A DNA stretch of 8,209 nt from a bacterium. Lineage in GTDB: Bacteria > Thermosulfidibacterota > Thermosulfidibacteria > Thermosulfidibacterales > Thermosulfidibacteraceae. The notes under the pieces were generated by a model. The model saw only the letters and a list, made by a program, of their open reading frames with translations, was not told the DNA's origin and searched no databases. Of this stretch, positions 1-6,592 are shown piece after piece. Location of the stretch: positions 4,110-12,318 of the forward strand of contig JALVZS010000034.1 in assembly GCA_027022065.1 (NCBI GenBank). The letters run 5' to 3'. A program made the translations under genes and the position numbers. Every line of letters starts with the position of its first letter. Position 1 is the first letter of the stretch.

Positions 1-510
1 CACTCCGCTAGGGTTTCCGACATTGCCAGGGAAGCGGATGTGGCGGACGGAACCATCTACATCTACTTTGAAAGCAAAGAGGACCTTATTCTCAGCATCT
101 TCAAAGAGAAGATAGGTGCGTGGATAGACGAGCTTAAGAAGAAGCTTGAGGCGTGCAAAAGCGCTAAGGAAAAGCTCAGAGTAATAGTTGATACCCACTT
201 TAGAACGCTGTATGAGAATCCTCACCTTGCCCAGATAGTGCAGATAGAGCTCAGGGCCTGTAGCGCATTTATGCGGGGAGGAAGTGCTCCCGAGATGAGG
301 AGATACCTGAAGGTAATAGAGGAGGTGCTGAGGGAAGGAAAAGAAAAAGGGGAGTTTAGAAGGGATTTCAGCGAATGGCTGGCGGCAAGGGCCCTTCTGG
401 GAATCATGGATGAGATGACCACCATTTGGGTACTGAGGAAGAAGCTTCAGTTGCCAGCCATCGTGGATGGTGTACTGGACATATTTTACAACGGTATAGG
501 AGGTGTATGA
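1..510 (+). CDS. fadR: TetR-family transcriptional regulator, FadR-like (5' partial)
   Basis: Probable DNA-binding repressor of fatty acid degradation genes. The frame is open from base 1, so the gene starts upstream. The GTG at 40 is not the start, because the residues before it complete a TetR helix-turn-helix. In window numbering (169 residues visible) this runs from [15 protein letters not shown] (6-20) to YFESKEDLI (22-30), the classic end of the domain. The first helix, about 20-30 residues, is missing. The rest is an all-helical ligand-binding domain. Phrases such as ADGTIY, KEDLI, AKEKL and MDEMTTIWV closely resemble B. subtilis FadR as I remember it. In that family long-chain acyl-CoA binding releases the repressor from DNA. 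The stop (TGA, 508-510) overlaps the fadN start, so the two are cotranscribed and probably translationally coupled. Family call is firm; ligand and target genes are inferred from context and resemblance. Confidence 0.88.
   Translation, partial: HSARVSDIAREADVADGTIYIYFESKEDLILSIFKEKIGAWIDELKKKLEACKSAKEKLRVIVDTHFRTLYENPHLAQIVQIELRACSAFMRGGSAPEMRRYLKVIEEVLREGKEKGEFRRDFSEWLAARALLGIMDEMTTIWVLRKKLQLPAIVDGVLDIFYNGIGGV
498..503 (+). promoter_or_regulatory. Shine-Dalgarno site of fadN, inside the regulator gene
   Basis: AGGAGG lies within the last codons of the TetR gene. Two consecutive ATG codons follow, at 507 and 510. The spacing is 3 nt to the first and 6 nt to the second, which favours the ATG at 510. 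With either start the genes overlap (ATGA by 4 nt or TGATG by 1 nt), an arrangement typical of coupled translation. Confidence 0.8.
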
Positions 511-2891
511 TGGGTTACGAGGTAAAGAAGGCGGCTGTTTTAGGCGCCGGTGTAATGGGTGCGGCCATAGCGGCTCACCTTGCCAATGTGGGCATACCAG
601 TTCTCCTTCTGGATATTCCGCCAAAGGAAGGGGATGACAGAAACGCCATAGCCAGGGCGGGTTTGGAAAGGGCTCTCAAGGCAAGACCGCCTGCCTTCTA
701 CCACAAGGAGTTTGCAGAGCTTATAGAGGTGGGCAACTTTGAGGACGATATGCCCAAGATCGCCGAGGCGGACCTTGTAATAGAGGCGGTGGTTGAGAAT
801 CTGCAGATCAAGCGTTCCCTTTTTGAGAAGGTGGATCAGTACAGAAGGCCTGGAAGCATTATTGCCACCAACACATCTGGTATCTCCATAAACGCCATAT
901 CTGAGGGGCGTTCCGAGGACTTTAGGAAGCACTTCATCGGCATGCACTTCTTCAATCCTCCAAGGTATATGAAGCTTTTGGAGATCATTCCCGGAAAGGA
1001 CACCCTAAAAGAGGTTGTGGACTTTGTTGCGGAGTTTGGTGAGAGGGTTTTAGGTAAGGGTATTGTTTATGCCAAGGACACACCCAACTTCATTGCCAAT
1101 CGCATCGGCGTTTTCGGCATGATGTACACCTTGAAGCTCATGGACGAGCTTGGCCTTACCATTGAGGAGATAGATGCCCTGACGGGCAAGGCCGTGGGCC
1201 GTCCGAAGGTGGCCACCTTCAAGCTTGCGGATATGGTTGGGATAGATGTGCTCTACCATGTGGCTCTCAATGTTTACGAAAATGCTCCCAACGACGAAAT
1301 GAGGAAGATTTTCAAGCCGCCTGAGTGGCTCAAGAAGATGGTGGAAAACGGCTGGCTTGGAAACAAGACGAAACAGGGATTCTACAAGAAGGTTAAAGGT
1401 GAGGACGGCAAGAAACAGAATTTTGTCATAGATCCCAAGACCTTGGAGTACAGACCTGCCCAGAAAGCCACCTTCCCCTCCATTGAGATGGCCAAGACCG
1501 AAGAGGATGTGAGAAAGCGCTTAAAGATCATGTGCTACGGCAAGGACAAGGGCTCTCTTTTCACCTGGAAGGCCATATCCGCCATGCTGATCTACGCTGC
1601 CAACAGGATTCCTGAGATAGCCGACGATATTGTTCAGATAGACAACGCTATGAAGTGGGGCTTCAACTGGGAGCTCGGTCCCTTTGAGATCTGGGACGCC
1701 ATAGGGGTGAAGAAGTCTGTGGAGAGGATGGAAGCCGAAGGCATGCAGGTGCCTGCTAAGGTGAAGGAGATGCTGGAGGCTGGAGCGGAGACCTTCTACA
1801 AGGAGGAAGGGACCAAGGTATACTACTGGGACTTTGAGTCCAAGAGCTACAAGCCCATAGAGGAAAAGCCTGAGGTTATCGTTCTTTCAAGGCTCAAAAA
1901 GGCGGGCAAAGTGGTTAAGGAAAATGCCGACGCCAGCCTAATTGACCTTGGAGACGGTGTGGCCTGCCTTGAGTTCCATACTAAGATGAACGCCATAGGT
2001 GCAGGTATCCTCCAGATGGTTGAGGAGTCTTTGGAGGAGGTGCGCAAGAACTTTGATGCCCTTGTTATAGCCAATCAGGGCGAGCACTTCTCCGCAGGTG
2101 CCAATCTGGCACTGCTTCTCATGGCCATACAGGAGGAAGAGTGGGAGGAGATTGACTACATGGTGAGGGCCTTCCAGAAGGCTACCATGTCCCTCAAGTT
2201 CTTTGAAAAGCCTGTGGTGGCTGCGCCCTTTAACATGACCCTCGGTGGCGGATGCGAGTTCTGCCTTCACTGCGACAGGATAAGAGCACATGCAGAGCTT
2301 TACATGGGACTCGTTGAGGTGGGCGTTGGACTGCTTCCAGCAGGCGGTGGAACTAAGGAGGTGCTTTTAAGGCTTGTGGACAAGTACATTCCCAAGAACC
2401 TGCCGAGAGGTGTTGTGGTTGATCCGCTACCCCATCTGAGGCGCGCTTTGGAGACCATAGCCATGGCAAAGGTTTCCATGTCTGCCTATGAGGCCAAGGA
2501 GATTGGATTCCTCACCGATTGTGATTCCATCAGCATAAACAGGGACTACCTCATCCACGAGGCCAAGCAGGTGGCTTTGAACCTTGTTAGGGAGGGCTAC
2601 AAGCCACCGAGGCTTAAGAAGGTGAAAATGGCCGGAAGGGACGGATTCGGTTATCTGAAGATGCTCATCTACAACATGAGAGTGGGTGGATGGATCACGG
2701 AGCACGAGGCCAAAATAGCTACCCACATTGCCAAGGTTCTAACCGGTGGAGATGTGCTGCCCGGCACCGTGATGGACGAGTGGGAGATCCTGGACATGGA
2801 GAGGGAGGCCTTCCTGTCCCTTTGTGGTGAGCCCAAGACCCAGGAAAGAATCCAGCACATGCTCACAACGGGCAAGCCTTTGAGAAACTAA
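510..2891 (+). CDS. fadN: 3-hydroxyacyl-CoA dehydrogenase / enoyl-CoA hydratase, FadN type
   Basis: Bifunctional cytoplasmic beta-oxidation enzyme. It hydrates 2-enoyl-CoA and oxidises the 3-hydroxyacyl-CoA to 3-ketoacyl-CoA with NAD+. Length is 793 residues, close to B. subtilis FadN. The dehydrogenase comes first: Rossmann motif GAGVMG (12-17) with acidic D35, then S123 in NTSG, H146 in GMHFFNPP, E158 and N197, matching the catalytic set of short-chain HAD enzymes. A second 3HCDH unit carries GFNWELGPF (384-392). The hydratase half spans about 455-680, with HFSAGAN (526-532) and LGGGCE for the oxyanion hole, and both catalytic glutamates, E583 and E603, 20 residues apart as in rat crotonase. 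This order is the reverse of E. coli FadB. All key residues are present, so both activities look intact. ATG 510 is preferred over 507 on ribosome-binding spacing. The thiolase that takes its product starts 19 nt after its stop. Confidence 0.95.
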   Translation: MGYEVKKAAVLGAGVMGAAIAAHLANVGIPVLLLDIPPKEGDDRNAIARAGLERALKARPPAFYHKEFAELIEVGNFEDDMPKIAEADLVIEAVVENLQIKRSLFEKVDQYRRPGSIIATNTSGISINAISEGRSEDFRKHFIGMHFFNPPRYMKLLEIIPGKDTLKEVVDFVAEFGERVLGKGIVYAKDTPNFIANRIGVFGMMYTLKLMDELGLTIEEIDALTGKAVGRPKVATFKLADMVGIDVLYHVALNVYENAPNDEMRKIFKPPEWLKKMVENGWLGNKTKQGFYKKVKGEDGKKQNFVIDPKTLEYRPAQKATFPSIEMAKTEEDVRKRLKIMCYGKDKGSLFTWKAISAMLIYAANRIPEIADDIVQIDNAMKWGFNWELGPFEIWDAIGVKKSVERMEAEGMQVPAKVKEMLEAGAETFYKEEGTKVYYWDFESKSYKPIEEKPEVIVLSRLKKAGKVVKENADASLIDLGDGVACLEFHTKMNAIGAGILQMVEESLEEVRKNFDALVIANQGEHFSAGANLALLLMAIQEEEWEEIDYMVRAFQKATMSLKFFEKPVVAAPFNMTLGGGCEFCLHCDRIRAHAELYMGLVEVGVGLLPAGGGTKEVLLRLVDKYIPKNLPRGVVVDPLPHLRRALETIAMAKVSMSAYEAKEIGFLTDCDSISINRDYLIHEAKQVALNLVREGYKPPRLKKVKMAGRDGFGYLKMLIYNMRVGGWITEHEAKIATHIAKVLTGGDVLPGTVMDEWEILDMEREAFLSLCGEPKTQERIQHMLTTGKPLRN

Positions 2892-2910
2892 TTTAAAGAG
2901 AGGTGAAGCG

Positions 2911-4104
2911 ATGAGGGATGCTGTAATAGTTGCCGCTGTAAGGACCGCTGTAGGAAAGGCTCCTAGGGGGAGCCTTAAGGACACGAGGCCCGATGATCTT
3001 GCCGCCATTGTGATAAAGGAGGCGGTGAGAAGGGCTGGAATAGATCCCGCCGAGGTGGACGATGTGATAATGGGATGTGCCTTCCCTGAGGGCGTGCAGG
3101 GGATGAATGTGGCCCGCGTTGCCCTTCTCAAGGCAGGTCTTCCCACTTCTGTCCCCGGTATGACCATAAACAGGTTCTGCTCCTCAGGTTTGCAGGCCAT
3201 TGCCATAGCTGCTGAGAAGATCATGTGCGGATATGCCGACATTGTGGTAGCAGGTGGAACCGAGTCTATGAGCATGATTCCCATGGGAGGCCTTTCCCAG
3301 CCTGCCAATTCTGAGATGATGGATACCATGCCAGGAGTTTACCTTGGCATGGGGCTTACCGCCGAGGAGGTTGCCCGCAGGTGGAACATATCCCGTGAGG
3401 AACAGGACGAGTTTGCCTATCACTCCCACATGAAGGCTGCAAAAGCCATAAGAGAGGGCAAGTTTGAGGCGGAGATCGTTCCTGTAAAGACAAGGGTGCT
3501 TAAAACCCTTCCCAACGGCAGAACCCAAGAGGTTGGGATAGAGTTCAAGGTGGATGAGGGAGTAAGGCCCGACACCACCCTGGAGGCCCTTGCCAAGCTC
3601 AAGCCCGCATTCACTCCTCCGGGCAAAGGTACTGTTACCGCAGGAAACTCCTCTCAGATGTCCGATGGGGCCGCTGCTGTTGTGGTGATGTCCGACAAAA
3701 AAGCGGCAGAGCTTGGTATAAAGCCCATGGCGGTGTTCAGGGGCTACGCTGTTGGCGCTGTAGATCCTGAAATAATGGGAATAGGTCCCACTGTGGCTGT
3801 TCCCAAGCTTCTGAAGCTTACGGGTAAAAAGATGGAGGACATTGATCTCATAGAGCTCAATGAGGCCTTTGCTGCTCAGTCCCTTGCCTGCATAAAGATA
3901 CTGGGCTGGCAGGACATTATGGACAAGATCAACGTAAACGGTGGTGCCATCGCTCTGGGCCATCCCCTTGGCTGCACGGGAGCCAAGCTCACCACCCAGA
4001 TCATATACGAGCTGAGAAGAAGAGGTGGTGGCTTGGGCCTTGTTACCATGTGCATAGGTGGTGGTCAGGGTGCCGCGGGACTCTTTGAAGTGCTACCAGA
4101 ATAA
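2911..4104 (+). CDS. fadA: Acetyl-CoA acyltransferase (3-ketoacyl-CoA thiolase)
   Basis: Thiolase for the last step of the beta-oxidation cycle: it cleaves 3-ketoacyl-CoA with CoA to acetyl-CoA and a shortened acyl-CoA. The 397 residues match the usual length. The nucleophile is C90 in NRFCSSG. The C-terminal half has NEAF (317-320), H351 in GHPLG and the second catalytic C381 in MCIGGGQG, nearly the spacing of Zoogloea thiolase (C89/H348/C378). ATG 2911 follows GAGGTG (2900-2905) at 5 nt spacing. It sits between fadN and fadE, as in the B. subtilis fadNAE operon. An acetoacetyl-CoA thiolase of the biosynthetic type has the same motifs; the neighbours favour the degradative role, but chain-length preference cannot be read from the sequence. 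Confidence 0.94.
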   Translation: MRDAVIVAAVRTAVGKAPRGSLKDTRPDDLAAIVIKEAVRRAGIDPAEVDDVIMGCAFPEGVQGMNVARVALLKAGLPTSVPGMTINRFCSSGLQAIAIAAEKIMCGYADIVVAGGTESMSMIPMGGLSQPANSEMMDTMPGVYLGMGLTAEEVARRWNISREEQDEFAYHSHMKAAKAIREGKFEAEIVPVKTRVLKTLPNGRTQEVGIEFKVDEGVRPDTTLEALAKLKPAFTPPGKGTVTAGNSSQMSDGAAAVVVMSDKKAAELGIKPMAVFRGYAVGAVDPEIMGIGPTVAVPKLLKLTGKKMEDIDLIELNEAFAAQSLACIKILGWQDIMDKINVNGGAIALGHPLGCTGAKLTTQIIYELRRRGGGLGLVTMCIGGGQGAAGLFEVLPE

Positions 4105-4106
4105 GA

Positions 4107-4112
4107 AGGAGG
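4107..4112 (+). promoter_or_regulatory. Shine-Dalgarno site deciding the fadE start
   Basis: AGGAGG begins 2 nt after the fadA stop codon. An in-frame GTG at 4114 is almost in contact with it (1 nt), whereas ATG 4120 is at 7 nt. The ATG is therefore the likely start. Confidence 0.82.
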
Positions 4113-4119
4113 TGTGACC

Positions 4120-5886
4120 ATGGCTGAGTATAAAAAAGGTGCCATATTCCTGGTGGAGGGGACAGAGCCTCAGGATGTTTTTATCCCTGAGGAGTTCACT
4201 GAAGAGCAGAGGATGTTTGCCAAAACCGCGGAGGACTTTGTTAAGAAAGAGGTGATTCCCAAGTCCGATGAGATTGAGAAGAAGAACTACGATGTGCTTG
4301 TTTCTCTGTTTAAGCAGGCGGGAGAGCTGGGACTGCTTGGAGCAGAAGTGCCTGAAGAGTACGGTGGATTGGGCCTTGACAAGGTATCTGCCATGCTCAT
4401 CTCTGAGAAGCTTTCTTGCGGACAGGGTTCTTTTGCCACAACGGTCATGGCCCACACAGGCATTGGAACCCTCCCGATCGTCTACTTTGGGACGGAGGAC
4501 CAGAAGCAGAAGTATCTTCCCAAGCTGGCCACAGGCGAGTACATCTCTGCTTACGCCCTCACCGAGACTAATGCGGGTTCCGATGCCATGAACATAAAGA
4601 CCAAAGCGGTTCTTGATGGAGATTACTGGGTCCTTAACGGCTCCAAGCAGTTCATCACCAATGCAGGGATTGCAGATGTTTTCATCGTTTATGCTAAGGT
4701 GGATGGGGAGAAACATGCAGCCTTCATAGTGGAAAAGGGTTATGAGGGCTTCTCCATAGGCCCAGAGGAGCACAAGATGGGCATTGTGGGCTCCTCAACC
4801 TGCCCGCTTTACTTTGACAACTGCAAGGTGCCCAAGGAGAATCTTTTGGGCGGTGAGGAGTGGATAGGAAAGGGGCATCTCATCGCCTTCAACATCCTGA
4901 ACATCGGTCGCTACAAGCTAGGCATGGCCTGTGTGGGAAGTTCTAAGTACGCCATTGAGGAGGCTGTGAAGTACGCAAACCAGAGAAAGCAGTTTGGAGT
5001 AACCATATCTTCCTTTGACATGATAAAGGAAAAGATTGCCCGCATGACCGCAAGGGCTTGGGTGCTTGAGTCTGCCGCTTACAGAACGGCCGGCCTTCTT
5101 GATGCTGGCCTAGAAGCCCTTAAGGACAGAAGCCCTGCAGAGGCCATAGCCGAGTACGCTATAGAGTGCTCCATCCTCAAGGTGTTTGGCTCCGAGATAC
5201 TGGACACCATCGTTGACGATATGATCCAGATCTACGGAGGCTACGGCTACACCGAGGAGTATCCCGCCGCCCGTGCCTACAGGGACTCCAGGATCAACAG
5301 GATATTTGAAGGAACCAATGAGATAAACAGGCTGGTCATTGTGGCCATGCTAGGAAGAAAGGCCATGAAGAACGAGATCCCCTTAGTTCAGGCAGCCACG
5401 CAGGTGGGCAAGGAGATCCTCACTCTCATGCCCATGAGCCTGCTTAAGCCCGGCTTCCTTGCTGAGGAGAAGCTCGCCGTTGAGATGGCAAGAAAGCTTC
5501 TACTTATGGTGGCTGGCCTTGCCACCCAGAAGCTTAAGGACAAACTGAGAGACGAGCAGATCGTGGTTGAGGCCCTTGCCGATATGGTTATTGACCTTTA
5601 CGCTATGGAGAGCGGTCTGTTGAGAGCTCTGAAAATTGCACAGGAGCAGGGAGAGGAGAAGGCCAAGTATCAGGCTGCCATGGTTAGGTACTTCTTCTAC
5701 GAGACGTTCCCCAAGATGGCCCTCAACGCCAATAAGGTGCTCTGCAGCATAGAGTCTGGAGATATGCTGAGGACACAGCTTTCCGTGGTGAGGAAGCTTA
5801 CACGCTGGTATGTGCCTGGAAATCCCGTTGAGCTTATCAGAACCATAGCGGATAAGGTAATAGAAGAGGAAAAGTACTGCTTCTAA
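4120..5886 (+). CDS. fadE: Acyl-CoA dehydrogenase with C-terminal extension (VLCAD-like FadE)
   Basis: FAD-dependent enzyme that oxidises acyl-CoA to trans-2-enoyl-CoA and passes electrons to an electron-transfer flavoprotein. Length is 588 residues; ordinary short/medium-chain enzymes have about 380-400, while B. subtilis FadE is about 590. The first 410 residues form the usual three-part fold: a helical N-domain, a middle flavin-binding domain with YALTETNAGSD (145-155) and GSKQFITNAG (174-183), then RKQFG (289-293) and the GYGY segment. The catalytic base is E397 in FEGTNEINR. Residues from about 415 on form an alpha-helical extension as in VLCAD/ACAD9-type enzymes, which suggests long-chain substrates. 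There is no signal peptide or obvious membrane segment. It lies 15 nt after fadA. No ETF genes are in the window, so the partner is encoded elsewhere. Confidence 0.94.
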   Translation: MAEYKKGAIFLVEGTEPQDVFIPEEFTEEQRMFAKTAEDFVKKEVIPKSDEIEKKNYDVLVSLFKQAGELGLLGAEVPEEYGGLGLDKVSAMLISEKLSCGQGSFATTVMAHTGIGTLPIVYFGTEDQKQKYLPKLATGEYISAYALTETNAGSDAMNIKTKAVLDGDYWVLNGSKQFITNAGIADVFIVYAKVDGEKHAAFIVEKGYEGFSIGPEEHKMGIVGSSTCPLYFDNCKVPKENLLGGEEWIGKGHLIAFNILNIGRYKLGMACVGSSKYAIEEAVKYANQRKQFGVTISSFDMIKEKIARMTARAWVLESAAYRTAGLLDAGLEALKDRSPAEAIAEYAIECSILKVFGSEILDTIVDDMIQIYGGYGYTEEYPAARAYRDSRINRIFEGTNEINRLVIVAMLGRKAMKNEIPLVQAATQVGKEILTLMPMSLLKPGFLAEEKLAVEMARKLLLMVAGLATQKLKDKLRDEQIVVEALADMVIDLYAMESGLLRALKIAQEQGEEKAKYQAAMVRYFFYETFPKMALNANKVLCSIESGDMLRTQLSVVRKLTRWYVPGNPVELIRTIADKVIEEEKYCF

Positions 5887-5893
5887 AAAACTA

Positions 5894-5922
5894 GGGGCGG
5901 GGGCTGCCCTCCCCTCCGCCCT
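5894..5922 (+). other. G+C-rich inverted repeat (RNA hairpin) between fadE and the exported-protein gene
   Basis: Beginning 8 nt after the fadE stop, the ten bases 5894-5903 can pair with 5912-5922, leaving one bulged T at 5915 and an 8-nt loop (5904-5911). Nine of the ten pairs are G-C and the outermost is G-U. No T-run follows, so it is not a standard intrinsic terminator. It could stabilise or mark processing of the upstream message, or lower readthrough and translation of the downstream genes. Pairing was worked out by eye; role is inferred. Confidence 0.5.
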
Positions 5923-5935
5923 CTCCTTCAGGAGG
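5923..5935 (+). promoter_or_regulatory. Shine-Dalgarno site with complementary CTCC upstream
   Basis: AGGAGG (5930-5935) is the ribosome binding site of the next gene, 3 nt from ATG 5939 and 6 nt from ATG 5942. CTCC at 5923-5926 can pair with GGAG at 5931-5934 across a 4-nt loop. Further CTCC/CCTCC copies lie upstream in the same pyrimidine-rich stretch. The site could thus be partly masked in the RNA. The ribosome site is well supported; the masking is speculative because the short stem is weak. Confidence 0.55.
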
Positions 5936-5941
5936 AAGATG

Positions 5942-6583
5942 ATGAGAAGGTTGTTGCTGTCTTTGGTATTTGTCTTTTCTATAGCTTCCATGTCACTTGC
6001 CTTAGATTGCAGGTCTTTGCTGAACGAAGGCTACAAGAGGTGGGAAAAGGTTAAAGACTACACCTGTGTGCTTGAGGCCTACAACAGAAAGGGAAACCTG
6101 GAGGATATCAGGGTTTACGACTACAAGTTCATGAAGCCCAACTATGTGTACATGAAGGTAATAAAAGGAAAAAACAAAAACGCTAAGGTTTACTACGATC
6201 CAACGACAAACAAGGTTAAGGGCTGCAAGAAGATAATCTTCTACATCTGCAAAACCTTTGATCCTTCCGATAAAAAAGTTACCTCCATAAGGGGTGCAAA
6301 GGTTTACGAAAGCTCTATGGGCTTTGCTCTGGACAATGTTAGGGCGTTTTTGGATGCGGGAGCCACCTGCACCTTAACCACAAAGGATAACTGCATGTTG
6401 CTTCATCTAAAGTCTTCAAAGCCTGTGCTGGGCGATGTGGATGAGATGAAGGTGTGTATTGATAAGGACATGGGGCTTCCCGTATGGTGGGAGAAGTACG
6501 CAAAGGGGGTGCTTGTCAACAGGCTGGTTTTGAGGGATGTTAAGATGAATGTGGGGCTTTCAGTGAAAGACTTTAAACCTTAG
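5942..6583 (+). CDS. Exported DUF1571/LolA-like protein
   Basis: Small secreted or periplasmic protein of 213 residues, with no assigned enzymatic function. The N-terminus is a clear signal peptide: basic MRR, a hydrophobic stretch to about residue 17, and a likely cleavage after SLA (18-20). C23 is not in a convincing lipobox. The mature part resembles DUF1571 proteins from memory: VKDYTCVLEAYNRKG near the start (37-51), KFMKPNYVYMKVIKG (62-76), and the closing pattern RDVKMNVGLSVKDF (198-211). Such proteins are thought to share a LolA-like fold that binds lipids or acyl chains, but this is not shown here. Seven cysteines (23, 42, 95, 103, 143, 151, 172) suggest disulfides after export. It lies between fadE and fadD and is tightly linked to fadD (9-nt gap), so a role in fatty acid or envelope lipid handling is plausible but inferred. 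ATG 5939 is the alternative start, adding one Met. Confidence 0.75.
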   Translation: MRRLLLSLVFVFSIASMSLALDCRSLLNEGYKRWEKVKDYTCVLEAYNRKGNLEDIRVYDYKFMKPNYVYMKVIKGKNKNAKVYYDPTTNKVKGCKKIIFYICKTFDPSDKKVTSIRGAKVYESSMGFALDNVRAFLDAGATCTLTTKDNCMLLHLKSSKPVLGDVDEMKVCIDKDMGLPVWWEKYAKGVLVNRLVLRDVKMNVGLSVKDFKP

Positions 6584-6587
6584 GAGG
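6582..6587 (+). promoter_or_regulatory. Shine-Dalgarno site of fadD, overlapping the previous stop codon
   Basis: AGGAGG shares its first two bases with the TAG stop (6581-6583) of the exported-protein gene and stands 5 nt before ATG 6593. A ribosome ending the upstream gene would cover it, which fits coupled translation of the two genes. Confidence 0.8.
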
Positions 6588-6592
6588 TGGAG

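Noticed and set aside
426-509. Upstream in-frame start that would lengthen FadN
   Set aside because: It would overlap the regulator by more than 80 nt, lacks a ribosome site, and adds residues before the Rossmann strand where the family normally begins.
2739-3329. Open frame on the - strand across the fadN-fadA junction (196 codons)
   Set aside because: It overlaps two well-supported genes, has no convincing ribosome site seen by eye and resembles no family I know.
3184-3963. Long open frame on the - strand opposite the thiolase gene (259 codons)
   Set aside because: It lies wholly antisense to fadA, whose catalytic motifs are intact; its translation is rich in His, Leu, Gly and Ser with no recognisable domain. 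It is a by-product of codon bias.
4093-4773. Open frame on the - strand opposite the start of fadE (226 codons)
   Set aside because: It is the antisense shadow of the conserved N-terminal half of FadE.
5894-5922. Rho-independent terminator after fadE
   Set aside because: The stem is strong, but the following bases are C-rich with no T-run, and a ribosome site and gene follow at once. It is kept only as a hairpin.
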